Below, piece by piece: positions 1-8,560 of a DNA stretch of 64,000 bases. The position numbers and the translations under genes are program-made. This stretch comes from JAVJQS01 sp040218815 (GTDB lineage Bacteria > Bacteroidota > Bacteroidia > Flavobacteriales_E > Vicingaceae). A model generated the notes under the pieces. That model worked only from the letters and a program-made list of their open reading frames with translations, was not told the DNA's origin and did not search any database. Each line of letters opens with the position of its first letter. Within the stretch, counting starts at the first letter, position 1. The stretch is taken from positions 1 to 64,000 of the forward strand of contig JAVJQS010000002.1 in assembly GCA_040218815.1 (NCBI GenBank). The letters run 5' to 3'.

Positions 1-29
1 GCACTGATAAATTCTACTTTTTGTTCCAT
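1..29 (-). CDS. Partial CDS, possible IS481-like transposase N-terminus
   Basis: A minus-strand ATG at position 29 opens a frame reading MEQKVEFIS before the window ends. The length is far too short to identify a family from sequence alone. The call rests on context: the upstream DNA carries two near-identical 19-bp repeats of the kind found at the ends of IS481-family elements, and transposases of that family often begin with a similar Met-x-x-Lys/Arg-x-x-Phe stretch. It could equally be the start of an unrelated gene. Confidence 0.35.
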
Positions 30-135
30 AGTTGTATTACATTTCCAAGGCATAATAATTTGAATTTGTGTTCAAATTATACGTCTCAAAAGTGTAAACT
101 ATGTCCCTTTAACTTTGTAAAGGATGTCCCTTTAC
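1..135 (-). mobile_element. Probable terminal end of an IS481-like insertion sequence
   Basis: Two direct repeats, TGTAAACTATGTCCCTTTA (94-112 region) and TGTAAAGGATGTCCCTTTA (116-134), differ at two bases and lie just outside the possible transposase start at position 29. The outer copy is itself palindromic (GTAAAGG..CCTTTAC). Repeated motifs of this form next to a short-leader transposase are typical of IS481-family termini in Bacteroidota. The element would extend left out of the window, so the other end, target duplication and transposase domain cannot be seen. Confidence 0.45.
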
Positions 136-3100
136 CGTACCCAAGTAGTTCATAACGGGTACTATAATCAAAGTGAGGAAAGTTGCGAAAGTCAATCCAA
201 AGATCACTGTCCAAGCTAAAGGCCCCCAAAAGATCACATTATCTCCTCCAACGTATATTTTAGGGTCAAATTCTGTGAATAAAGAGAAAAAGTCAATATT
301 CAACCCTATTGCCAGTGGAATTAAACCTAAAACTGTAGTTATTGCTGTCAACACAACAGGACGTAAACGTGCTTTTCCACCAACTACAATAATATCTCGA
401 ATTTCCTCGCGCTTTAATAAGTCATCTTTACCCATGTCGAGTTCGTTCTTCTTTCTGTTGATCAAAATATCGGTATAGTCTAGTAGTACTACTCCATTAT
501 TTACCACAATTCCCGCAAGTGAAATAATTCCCATCATGGTCATCATAATTACAAAGTTCATTCCTGTAATTACTAAACCTAAGAACACGCCGATAAAGCT
601 TAGAAAGATGGCCACCATAATAATTGTCGGTTGGGAAATAGAGCTAAACTGAAAAATCAAGATCAAGAAAATCAGAAACAATCCTCCTACTAAAGCACTT
701 ACTAAAAAGGTCATCTGTTTTTCCTGCTCTTCTATTTCTCCCGTAAATTCATACTTAATTCCATTTGCCAATTCAAAATCGGTCATTTCTTCTTTTACCA
801 TGCTGTACACCTCATTTGGGTTTGCTCCAGGAACTACTCCTGAATAAAGGGTTACAATCGGAACCAAATCGATGTGCTTAATCGCACTAAACCCAGAGGT
901 ATTCTTTTGGCTTGCAACAGCACTAACTGGTATTTCCTTAATCTGTCCGCTTGCTTGATCTCTAAAAATAATGTTCTGATTAAACAAGGCGCTAGAATTG
1001 TACCTTAGATCTTCATTGAATCGAACATAAATGTCGTAGTCGTCTCCATCTTCCTTGTAAACTCCCGCTTTGGTGCCAAAAATAGAATTTCGAAGTTGGT
1101 TTCCAATTTGAGCAACTGAAACTCCAAGATCTCCCGCTTTTTTTCTATCCACCTCAACCTGAATGGCAGGTTTACTCCGATTCACATCAATTTTTAACTC
1201 ATCGATGCCTGGAACATTCTTGCTGTTAATGAAATTTCGAGCACTTTCTGCAGCATCAATTAAAGAGGCATAATCAGCTCCACTAATTTCAATGTTTACC
1301 GGGTAACCAGCAGGTGGTCCTGCGGCATCTTTTTCCACGGATATAGCTACTCCTGGATAAATTCCCTTTAATGCTTCTTGTACTTTAAGTCGCAATTCTT
1401 CACTGTCTTTTCCTTTTCGAAATTTAAACTCCCGCATAGAGGCTGTTACCTTTCCACGATGGGGCATTTCCGCTGCAGAACCACCATCAGTTTGTGGGTT
1501 TCCTGCCCCTTCACCAACTACAGAAACAGAAGACTCCACCAAAAAATTTCTTCCATCTTCGTCAAGATACTCATCATCATTTAAGACGGCATTCATTCGT
1601 TCTTCGATATCCTTGGTAATGGCATTCGTTTTCTCGATTGCTGTTCCTTCAGGATACTCAATGTAAGCAATGATTTGATTCGGCTTATTGTCTGGGAAAA
1701 ACTCAATTTTAGTTCTACCTGAACCCACAGATCCTCCAAATAAGAAGAGCGATACAAAAAGCATCACAAACGTTCCAATAAAAAAAGCATAGGCATTTCT
1801 TCCTCTTAATGCCATTTTAAGAAATCCTTCGTACCAGTTTTCAAAGCTTACCAATGTTTTTCGCTGAAAACGATCCGCTAAACCCCGTAAACCATAGCGA
1901 TATACCCACATCATAATTGCACTGAAAATCAATAGTGTTCCCAATCCTCGAACTGCACCACCAACCAAAAAAATCAGTAAACCGAGTGCCACCATTATTA
2001 TGGTATTTCTTATCAATGACTTTCTACTTCCCACTTTATCTTCAACGTCCATAAACTTTGAAACTAACATAGAGTTAAAGAAGATGGCGACGAATAATGA
2101 CGATCCTAAGACGATAGAAAGTGTCACTGGAAAATAAATCATAAACTGCCCGAAAAGTCCTGGCCAAGTACCTAGTGGGACAAAAGCTGCAACCGTGGTA
2201 ACTGTAGAAATAATAATGGGAACAGCAATTTCACCAATGCCTTTTTTTGTGGCCTCTTTTCTCGACATGCCTTCACTCATCAAGCGATAGACATTCTCCA
2301 CAACTACAATTCCATTGTCAACTAACATTCCTAAACCCATGATCATTGCAAAGAGAATCATGGTATTAAGGGTATAACCTAAACCATCAATAATCATAAA
2401 GGAGATGACCATGGACATGGGTATGGCAAATCCAACAAAGAGTGCGTTCCTAAATCCTAAAAAGAACATCAAAACAGTAACTACTAATATGATTCCGAAA
2501 ATAATGTTGTTTACCAGATCATTAACTTGATTAATGGTTTTCTGAGATTGGTCATTTGCTGATGTTACCGTGACATTTGGCGGAAGAAATTCTTGACGCG
2601 CTTTTTCTACAATAGCATCGGCTTGCTCAATGGCATCTACCATGTTCTTGCCTGAACGCTTCTTAACATCTAAGCTCACTACCTTTTCTCCCCATTCGCG
2701 AGCAAAAGTTGTCTTTTCCTTCTCTCCGAAACTAACTGTGGCAACATCTTTTAAATACACAGAGTTTCCCTTTTCAGATTTTACAACGAAATTCTCAAGC
2801 AACTCAGGCTTTTCTACTTCTCCTAAAATCCGAATGGTCCTTCTTTGTCCGCTATTTTTTAAGTTACCTGCAGACATGGTTACATTTCCATTAGAAATCG
2901 CATTGGTGATGTCTTGAAAGCTCACTTTTGAAGCCATCATTTTATAGACATCTACTGCCACCTCAACCTCTTTATCTTGAGCCCCTCGGATATCTACTTG
3001 CTTTACTTCTGGAATGGTTTCTATTTCATCTTCCAGGTATTCCGCAAACTCTTTAAGCTGTTCCACAGGGTAATCTCCCGTTATATTGTAGTTTACAATC

Positions 3101-3561
3101 GGAACTTCCTCAGAAAAGTTGAGGTCAAAAACATTGGGTTCTACTTTTGCCCCATTAAAAGTTGGCCAATCTTCACTTGACTTTACTTCATCTACTTTAT
3201 CCTTTACTTTGACTTTAGCCTGCTCTACCTCAATATCTTCGTCAAACTCAATGGTTATAATTCCATAATCCTCCTGAGAAGTAGATAAAATCTCCACCAC
3301 ATTTGAGACGTCATCCAGCTCATCTTCTAATGGATCAATTATTAATCGCTCAATATCTTCAGCTGTGTTTCCTGGGTAAGGGGTGCTGATGTAAATTTTT
3401 GTTTCGACAATCTCAGGAAAGTCTTCTCTGGGTAGTGAGAAGTAGGAGGAAATTCCCAAGAAAAAGAGAATTGCCATCATTACATATATAACCGTAGGGT
3501 TTTCAACTGCCCATGACGACAACTTAAATTCTTTGTCTACTGATTTATTCTCTTTTGACAT
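109..3561 (-). CDS. RND-family efflux pump, inner-membrane permease
   Basis: An AcrB/MdtB/CusA-class proton-driven exporter (ACR_tran) of 1150 aa, slightly over the usual ~1030-1050. The first membrane helix is at about residues 20-42, followed by a porter domain with the PYPGNTAEDIE signature near residue 61. The membrane motif GLGMLVDNGIVVVEN carries the conserved Asp near residue 415. A second six-helix block lies in the C-terminal third. It is last in an operon with the TetR, TolC and adaptor genes, 10 bp after the adaptor. Substrate is unknown; the periplasmic sequence resembles the hydrophobic-compound RND group more than metal pumps. The final ~10 residues (GTVKGHPLQS) and the stop are encoded by what looks like IS-end DNA, so the native C-terminus was probably replaced. 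Confidence 0.93.
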   Translation of the reverse strand: MSKENKSVDKEFKLSSWAVENPTVIYVMMAILFFLGISSYFSLPREDFPEIVETKIYISTPYPGNTAEDIERLIIDPLEDELDDVSNVVEILSTSQEDYGIITIEFDEDIEVEQAKVKVKDKVDEVKSSEDWPTFNGAKVEPNVFDLNFSEEVPIVNYNITGDYPVEQLKEFAEYLEDEIETIPEVKQVDIRGAQDKEVEVAVDVYKMMASKVSFQDITNAISNGNVTMSAGNLKNSGQRRTIRILGEVEKPELLENFVVKSEKGNSVYLKDVATVSFGEKEKTTFAREWGEKVVSLDVKKRSGKNMVDAIEQADAIVEKARQEFLPPNVTVTSANDQSQKTINQVNDLVNNIIFGIILVVTVLMFFLGFRNALFVGFAIPMSMVISFMIIDGLGYTLNTMILFAMIMGLGMLVDNGIVVVENVYRLMSEGMSRKEATKKGIGEIAVPIIISTVTTVAAFVPLGTWPGLFGQFMIYFPVTLSIVLGSSLFVAIFFNSMLVSKFMDVEDKVGSRKSLIRNTIIMVALGLLIFLVGGAVRGLGTLLIFSAIMMWVYRYGLRGLADRFQRKTLVSFENWYEGFLKMALRGRNAYAFFIGTFVMLFVSLFLFGGSVGSGRTKIEFFPDNKPNQIIAYIEYPEGTAIEKTNAITKDIEERMNAVLNDDEYLDEDGRNFLVESSVSVVGEGAGNPQTDGGSAAEMPHRGKVTASMREFKFRKGKDSEELRLKVQEALKGIYPGVAISVEKDAAGPPAGYPVNIEISGADYASLIDAAESARNFINSKNVPGIDELKIDVNRSKPAIQVEVDRKKAGDLGVSVAQIGNQLRNSIFGTKAGVYKEDGDDYDIYVRFNEDLRYNSSALFNQNIIFRDQASGQIKEIPVSAVASQKNTSGFSAIKHIDLVPIVTLYSGVVPGANPNEVYSMVKEEMTDFELANGIKYEFTGEIEEQEKQMTFLVSALVGGLFLIFLILIFQFSSISQPTIIMVAIFLSFIGVFLGLVITGMNFVIMMTMMGIISLAGIVVNNGVVLLDYTDILINRKKNELDMGKDDLLKREEIRDIIVVGGKARLRPVVLTAITTVLGLIPLAIGLNIDFFSLFTEFDPKIYVGGDNVIFWGPLAWTVIFGLTFATFLTLIIVPVMNYLGTVKGHPLQS

Positions 3562-3571
3562 AATAAATATC

Positions 3572-4732
3572 TTATTTGATAATTTGCACCTGCTGTTGAT
3601 CTTTTACCAATCTCGCTCCATCTTTAATAACAGAATCTCCTACTTTCAAGCCTGATAATACCTCGATATAATCCCCTTTTTTCTTTCCAGTGGTAATAAA
3701 TTCCTTCTGAACAATTGGGTTCGGAGAATCAGCTATTTCCTTTGTAGTATAGATGTACTGACTCCCTTCAGAATCTTCAGAAATAATACTTTGAGGAATT
3801 AAAATAGCATTCTCATTGATGTAATCATTCACTTGAAGCCTTGCCGTTAAATTTGGTTTTATCTTTCCGCTTGCATTTGGAACATCAATTTCAATCTTAA
3901 ATGTTCTATTGTTTGGATTTAAATAATTTGAAACATTGGAGATTTTACTCTCCACGGTTGTATCCAACACAGGAAGATCTATCAGTACTTTTTTACCTTT
4001 TTCGATTTTTCCCAAGTATTTCTCAGGTACATCGGCATGAATATACATGTCCTTTAAATTCACAATTCTAAACAATGCAGACTGTCCAGGCACTACTAGT
4101 TGACCTTCATCAGCAATGGTTTCATCGATCTGCCCAGTAAAAGGTGCTCTTACAGTAGCCTTAGCAACTTGTCTTTCCATTTGTTTTACTGCCTCTTGAT
4201 CTGCTAAAAATTGTGTTTCAGCTTGTAAGTAATCAATTTCAGAACCTACATTTTTCTCCCACAAGCGCTTGCGCTTTTCATAGGTGGTTTTTGAAAGCTC
4301 AGCACGCTGCTTTACTTGCTCTAATTGGGCGCTCATTCCTCCATCATCAATTATTGCAACGGTTTGGCCTTTTTGTACCAAGTCTCCCATTTTGACTTTA
4401 AAGTCAATCAAGGTTCCTTGAATTTCAGCATAAACAACAATGTTTTGATCTGTTTCAACACTGCCTTGCAACTCTACATAATGATTAAAAGCTTGCTTTT
4501 CAATGGAGTAAACACTTACTAAAGGCAATTTCTTTTCTTGCTTTTCACCTTTAAGTGCCTTATCTATTCTGGCAATTTCCCCCTCATTAGCCTTTAATTG
4601 ATTAAGAATTTCACTTCGTTTAGCTTTGAGTGCTTCAAAGTCATTTGCTTCAATTAAGGCCTCTAAAGAGGTTTCATTTCCACCGCATGCGGCTAAAAAT
4701 AGAATACTGATTAGTGCGATTAAGTTTTTCAT
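3572..4732 (-). CDS. RND efflux periplasmic adaptor (HlyD/MFP family) lipoprotein
   Basis: Membrane-fusion protein bridging the inner-membrane RND pump and the TolC channel. The 386-aa product begins with a lipoprotein signal ending in LAAC (Cys near residue 16), so it should be anchored to a membrane by lipid. A short coiled coil (EANDFEALKAKRSEILNQL) follows, then a lipoyl/barrel-sandwich half near residues 75-130 (VVYAEIQGTLIDFKVKMGD), an alpha-helical hairpin, the second lipoyl half (ATVRAPFTGQIDE) and beta-barrel and membrane-proximal domains. It starts one base after the TolC gene stops and precedes the pump gene by 10 bp, so the three are almost certainly co-translated. Confidence 0.93.
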   Translation of the reverse strand: MKNLIALISILFLAACGGNETSLEALIEANDFEALKAKRSEILNQLKANEGEIARIDKALKGEKQEKKLPLVSVYSIEKQAFNHYVELQGSVETDQNIVVYAEIQGTLIDFKVKMGDLVQKGQTVAIIDDGGMSAQLEQVKQRAELSKTTYEKRKRLWEKNVGSEIDYLQAETQFLADQEAVKQMERQVAKATVRAPFTGQIDETIADEGQLVVPGQSALFRIVNLKDMYIHADVPEKYLGKIEKGKKVLIDLPVLDTTVESKISNVSNYLNPNNRTFKIEIDVPNASGKIKPNLTARLQVNDYINENAILIPQSIISEDSEGSQYIYTTKEIADSPNPIVQKEFITTGKKKGDYIEVLSGLKVGDSVIKDGARLVKDQQQVQIIK

Positions 4733-4733
4733 A

Positions 4734-6095
4734 TTAATATTTATTTAATGCGATGTTTAGTTGTGATTTTGCGTTAATTAAAGACAATGCTGCATTTATA
4801 AAGTCAGCTTGAGCATCCAAAAGTTGTGTGCTGGCTTGGTTTAAATCTAAACTAGAGCTTATTCCTTCGTCGTATTTAATTTTTGTTTTGTTGTAAATTC
4901 TATCGGCCAAGTCCATGTTTCTTTCTGAAGTATTGTATTGACTCAATGCAAAAATGTAACGCGATTGTGTGTTGCTTAAGTTCAACTCCAGCTGCTGCTC
5001 CACTTGCTTTTTGGCAATGTTCGTTTTCTCATAGTCGATCTTGGCTTGCTGAACGCGATTGATTCTTGATGTTCCTGAAAAAATCGGAACGTTTAGGTTT
5101 AATCCGATCAATTGTGAAGGGAAGAATTTTTTATTGTCCAAGAAATCAAATTCATTACTAAAGGCATTGGTTTGTGCCGTGTAAAAAGCAGAAAGTCGCG
5201 GTAAATAAGTTGACTTTTGTTGTTTCCATAATAATTCAGAAGCTCGTCCTTGATTTTCAATTATTTGATAGTCGATGTGATTAGTGACATCGAAATCCTC
5301 ACTAAATATAGGAGTTCCTTCGGAATTGGTCATTACAATGGTCTCTAAGTCTTCTGTTAAAGTAAGTTCAGCAGCGATATCAATTCCCAAGGCAAATTTT
5401 AGCTGATTTTTTACAATCTCTGCTCCGCGAACTGCTCTTTCATAGTTATTTGTAACAGTTGATAGTAAAAGCTCAATTTGATCTGCATCTTGTTCTTCTA
5501 AGAACCCACTTTCATAAAGTGCTTTTGTTTCTTCAAAGTTTTCCTCCAGATTTTCTTTGTTGCTTCTTAATATTTCTACATTTTTTTCAGCCACTAAAAC
5601 ATCTCCGTATGCTACTAAAACAGTGTTTCTCACATCTAATTCTGAGCGGATTAAGTCATTTTTAGTGATTTGCAAAAACACTTTACTTGCCTGCAAGCCC
5701 ACAAAATAAGAACCATCAAAAATCAACTGATCCACATTTACTGCAGCACCCATTTGATGTTCAGTTCCAAAAAATACCTCTTGAAATTCATCTTCAGGTC
5801 CACCAAATGCAGAAGCGGGAATCAATTGTATTGGGACTTGAATGTAGTTTTGGTAGTAGCCTGAAGCACTTACTTGTGGCAAGCCTGTTCCAATCGTTTC
5901 ATTTACCTGCTTTTCAGACTTTTCTACATCCTTAACTGCTTGTTGATTCATGTAGCTATGCTCAACCGCATAGTTTTGCGCTTCCAGTAGGTTAAAGCTA
6001 AAACTTGAGTCTGCTTGAGCCTTCAATTGACTTTCAGCCAATACAAGTATTGCTAAAAGACCAATTAATTTGATTGTGTTTTCGATGTTATACAT
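4734..6095 (-). CDS. TolC family outer-membrane efflux channel
   Basis: A 453-aa outer-membrane factor with a cleavable signal peptide (MYNIENTIKLIGLLAILVLA, then SQLKAQA). It has the repeated OEP architecture of long coiled-coil helices joined by short barrel strands, seen in FNLLEAQNYAVEHSYMNQQ at the N-terminus and the mirrored helices near residues 360-450 ending AALSLINAKSQLNIALNKY. It forms the exit duct for the RND pump encoded two genes downstream. Its ATG overlaps the end of the TetR gene by 8 bp and its stop is one base before the adaptor start. Confidence 0.92.
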   Translation of the reverse strand: MYNIENTIKLIGLLAILVLAESQLKAQADSSFSFNLLEAQNYAVEHSYMNQQAVKDVEKSEKQVNETIGTGLPQVSASGYYQNYIQVPIQLIPASAFGGPEDEFQEVFFGTEHQMGAAVNVDQLIFDGSYFVGLQASKVFLQITKNDLIRSELDVRNTVLVAYGDVLVAEKNVEILRSNKENLEENFEETKALYESGFLEEQDADQIELLLSTVTNNYERAVRGAEIVKNQLKFALGIDIAAELTLTEDLETIVMTNSEGTPIFSEDFDVTNHIDYQIIENQGRASELLWKQQKSTYLPRLSAFYTAQTNAFSNEFDFLDNKKFFPSQLIGLNLNVPIFSGTSRINRVQQAKIDYEKTNIAKKQVEQQLELNLSNTQSRYIFALSQYNTSERNMDLADRIYNKTKIKYDEGISSSLDLNQASTQLLDAQADFINAALSLINAKSQLNIALNKY

Positions 6096-6696
6096 TTTCT
6101 TGACTAAATTTTTTCTTTAAGTATGCCCTTCCTTCTGCACTCGCAATTCCTCGAATGTGATAGCGCATCATTTCTGCATGAAGATCAGAATAGGCAAATT
6201 CATTTTTGTTAAAATTTTCAGGGTCCATAATTGAGTTTACCATTGAAAGATATAAGTAGGTAAGCAACTCAGGATTCAAATTATCGCGGTATAAACCCGA
6301 CTTCATTCCTATTTCAAGATTATTCTTTATGTTCTTATAAATGAATGATTGCTTGTGCTCTTGCAAAATGGCAAATGCTTCAGGATGGTACTTCTTCAAA
6401 TCGAACATGATGGAAGGGTGTAATTCTTTCATTTTACTGCCCATCACTTTGGTCATTTCCATTAAAGCATCAATGGCGTTTGCCTGATCACTAAAAACAT
6501 CCTGAATATCACATTGCTGCAAATCAATATGCTGAAGCATCACCTTCTTTACTAAGTCTTTTTTATTATCGACAAACTGATAGAGGGTTTTTTTAGATAC
6601 CCCCATTTGTCTGGCAATTTCATCCATCGTCATGCTCTTTATGCCATAGCGCATAAACAGCTGTCTTGCCTTCTGTATTACTTCTATTTCTTCCAT
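6088..6696 (-). CDS. TetR/AcrR family transcriptional regulator of the efflux operon
   Basis: A 202-aa regulator with an N-terminal TetR DNA-binding domain at residues 5-55: IQKARQLFMRYGIKSMTMDEIARQMGVSKKTLYQFVDNKKDLV contains the typical helix-turn-helix and the Lys-x-x-Leu-Tyr-x-Phe end. The C-terminal ligand-sensing half is all-helical and diverged, as usual. It is the first gene of the RND operon (it overlaps the TolC gene), unlike the common divergent arrangement. It would therefore regulate itself together with the pump through the palindromic region just upstream. Confidence 0.92.
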   Translation of the reverse strand: MEEIEVIQKARQLFMRYGIKSMTMDEIARQMGVSKKTLYQFVDNKKDLVKKVMLQHIDLQQCDIQDVFSDQANAIDALMEMTKVMGSKMKELHPSIMFDLKKYHPEAFAILQEHKQSFIYKNIKNNLEIGMKSGLYRDNLNPELLTYLYLSMVNSIMDPENFNKNEFAYSDLHAEMMRYHIRGIASAEGRAYLKKKFSQENV

Positions 6697-6710
6697 AAGC
6701 TACTGAGCGG

Positions 6711-6763
6711 CAAAACTAAAAAACATTTTTAACATGGGAAACGTTTTTTGAATAAAATGTTTT
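6711..6763 (-). promoter_or_regulatory. Candidate promoter and TetR operator of the efflux operon
   Basis: On the minus strand TAGTTTTG (complement of 6711-6718) matches the Bacteroidota -7 element TAnnTTTG exactly and sits about 15 bp upstream of the TetR start codon. Immediately upstream, AAAACATTTT (6720-6729) and AAAATGTTTT (6754-6763) form an inverted repeat, with a further small palindrome AAACGTTT (6739-6746) between the arms. No convincing -33 TTG was found at the expected spacing. The overlap of palindromes with the promoter fits an autorepressed TetR operator; this is inference. Confidence 0.45.
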
Positions 6764-6827
6764 CAATGGTAATATTTAGGGTTTAGTGGTAGATGTCATT
6801 TCTATTTTTTATGAATGTTTTCCGCAT

Positions 6828-6857
6828 AAAAAAAGGGATGCAAAATAGCATCCCTTT
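6828..6857 (-). terminator. Intrinsic terminator (bidirectional shape)
   Basis: A perfect 10-bp stem (AAAGGGATGC / GCATCCCTTT, loop AAAATA) is followed on the minus strand by a T run, and on the plus strand by CATCTTTTTTT. It lies 20 bp past the stop of the 6877-7506 lipoprotein gene and separates that unit from the efflux operon. Confidence 0.75.
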
Positions 6858-6876
6858 CATCTTTTTTTAACTGATT

Positions 6877-7506
6877 CTATTTCTCATCATTGTAAAGAAA
6901 TGAGCTATTATAGGTGCCTGTTAAGTTTCTGCCACCCTCAAACTGAAGATTGTAGGTTAAAGTATAGCTTGCAGGGCCTGTTCCTGAAACAATTACTGAT
7001 CCTCCAACAACATCATAGTTTGGTCCGTCAAACTGTCCATCTACAACACCATCGTTATCTAACTGAACATCTGAGGCCGAAAACCAATATTTCCCCTGAA
7101 TTGAAACTTCTGTAACCATACTATCGGGAATATAATTAAAGGTTCCTGTTTTAAAACTCGAGGTATCTGGTGAAAATAATTCAACATATATTGATATAGT
7201 TGAATTCGCTGATCGGATAAATTCATCCCCGGTTGTATCTTGATTTGCTGTTATGGTGCCATCAAGCGTTTCAAAATCGTAATTGTAGTGAGAACTTACA
7301 TTGGAGTTTCCAATGGTAGTGGCTCCATAATCTGAAGCAAGTCCCGAGTTTAGATTATAGGTGGTTCCATCAAAAGTAATGGTGTTAGATGTTGGCGATT
7401 TTGTTCCACCGCTATTATTATCGTCGCTATCATCATCCGAGCAAGCAGAAAAAGATAATAAAGCGATTGTAGCCATTAATAAAGTAGTAATTCTAAAATT
7501 TTTCAT
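6877..7506 (-). CDS. Secreted lipoprotein of unknown function
   Basis: A 209-aa protein with a lipoprotein signal (hydrophobic stretch then LLSFSAC, Cys near residue 22) followed by the acidic run SDDDSDDN that marks surface-exported lipoproteins in many Bacteroidota. The mature part is rich in Thr, Ser, Asn and short beta strands (SNTITFDGTTYNLNSG, GTGPASYTLTYNLQF) and looks like a small beta-sandwich. I do not recognise a named family. It is monocistronic, ending in the hairpin at 6828-6857. Confidence 0.75.
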   Translation of the reverse strand: MKNFRITTLLMATIALLSFSACSDDDSDDNNSGGTKSPTSNTITFDGTTYNLNSGLASDYGATTIGNSNVSSHYNYDFETLDGTITANQDTTGDEFIRSANSTISIYVELFSPDTSSFKTGTFNYIPDSMVTEVSIQGKYWFSASDVQLDNDGVVDGQFDGPNYDVVGGSVIVSGTGPASYTLTYNLQFEGGRNLTGTYNSSFLYNDEK

Positions 7507-7588
7507 TTATTTTAAGGTTTGATTAATATTCGCTAAATATAAAAAAGTTTTTGAACTATAAAACAGTAAGTTAGATAGCGGATATGAG

Positions 7589-8350
7589 CTAAAAGTTATA
7601 GCCAATGGAAACCCCTGCATTAAGGGCTGAAAAAGGTTGATTGTATGAAAAGACCTGAGTGGAAACGATAACTCCATTGATTTGCTCCGTTATCTTAGAA
7701 TTAATTTCAAACTCTGAAGTAATCAATCCTAAATTTAAAGACAAGTTTAATACATCGGTAAGCCAAAATTCTACACCCCCATTAAATCCATATACGAAGG
7801 ATTCAACTGAGCGTTCCGCCTCTTGAAGAATTGTTGCCGTTCCCCCTTGAACCGGAACTGTAAAGGAATAACGCCCTACCTGCATGGTACCTATTCCAAT
7901 AAATGGGTTTATATAAAAGTCAACATCCTTGCTGATGAAGCTAACATATTTATACCCAAAAGCAACTATGCCTATTGAGTAATCATCAACATTATATTGC
8001 TGACTACTTATCCCACTGCCATTAAATAAACTAACTGCATCTATTGGGTGACTAAAAGAATTGTATTCAAAGGTTAAGAAATTTTTAATTTTCAAATTAA
8101 AGTGCAGACCAAACCTTAATCTTCTTCCATTTTCTGCAAAGCCTGACTCTATATTGCTAAAATCTGTTTCAGCATAATCCCCCAATGTGACTGAAGCAGC
8201 ATAGCCAAAATAAAGTCGAATAAATTGATTGGCACTATTAATTTTTATTTCTTTAATTGTGCTTTTAGCTGGGCTTGGGTCTCTGCTCTGGGCAGCAGCC
8301 ACTAATGTAAACCCTAAAAACAAGATTGGAAGAAAGACTAGCTTTTTCAT
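7589..8350 (-). CDS. Outer-membrane beta-barrel protein
   Basis: 253 aa with a signal peptide (MKKLVFLPILFLGFTLVAAA, then QSRDPS) and alternating amphipathic strands such as RLRFGLHFNLKIKNFLTFEYNSF and LNLSLNLGLITSEFEIN, ending in an aromatic residue (VSIGYNF). This is the signature of an OmpA-like or porin-family 8-strand barrel in Bacteroidota. A 10-strand or porT-like barrel cannot be excluded. Specific function unknown. It is divergent from asnS and separated from the preceding lipoprotein gene by 80 bp. Confidence 0.72.
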   Translation of the reverse strand: MKKLVFLPILFLGFTLVAAAQSRDPSPAKSTIKEIKINSANQFIRLYFGYAASVTLGDYAETDFSNIESGFAENGRRLRFGLHFNLKIKNFLTFEYNSFSHPIDAVSLFNGSGISSQQYNVDDYSIGIVAFGYKYVSFISKDVDFYINPFIGIGTMQVGRYSFTVPVQGGTATILQEAERSVESFVYGFNGGVEFWLTDVLNLSLNLGLITSEFEINSKITEQINGVIVSTQVFSYNQPFSALNAGVSIGYNF

Positions 8351-8502
8351 CGTGGTTAGTTGTATTGATTGACAAATTAATCAAATTTTATTGATAGTAC
8401 TGGTTCCTATTTTAAAATATCTTACTAATTCATCGCCCACTTTAGGAATCAATTATATCTTAAAACTTCAGGAGAAATAAAATTGATTTGTCTCTTCTTA
8501 AA

Positions 8503-8533
8503 TTGAACTTAACGCCTAAAAACCGTTCCTTTG
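8503..8533 (+). promoter_or_regulatory. Candidate asnS promoter
   Basis: TTG at 8503-8505 is separated by 20 bp from TTCCTTTG at 8526-8533, a one-mismatch fit to the Bacteroidota -33 (TTG) and -7 (TAnnTTTG) elements. The -7 box ends 27 bp before the asnS start codon, a normal distance. Based on pattern match only. Confidence 0.4.
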
Positions 8534-8560
8534 CAGCTTCAAATTTCAATGATATAAAGC

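Noticed and set aside
3572..6095. Metal-specific Cus/Czc efflux system
   Set aside because: No Met- or His-rich metal-binding segment is visible in the adaptor or pump and a TetR regulator, not a metal sensor, heads the operon.
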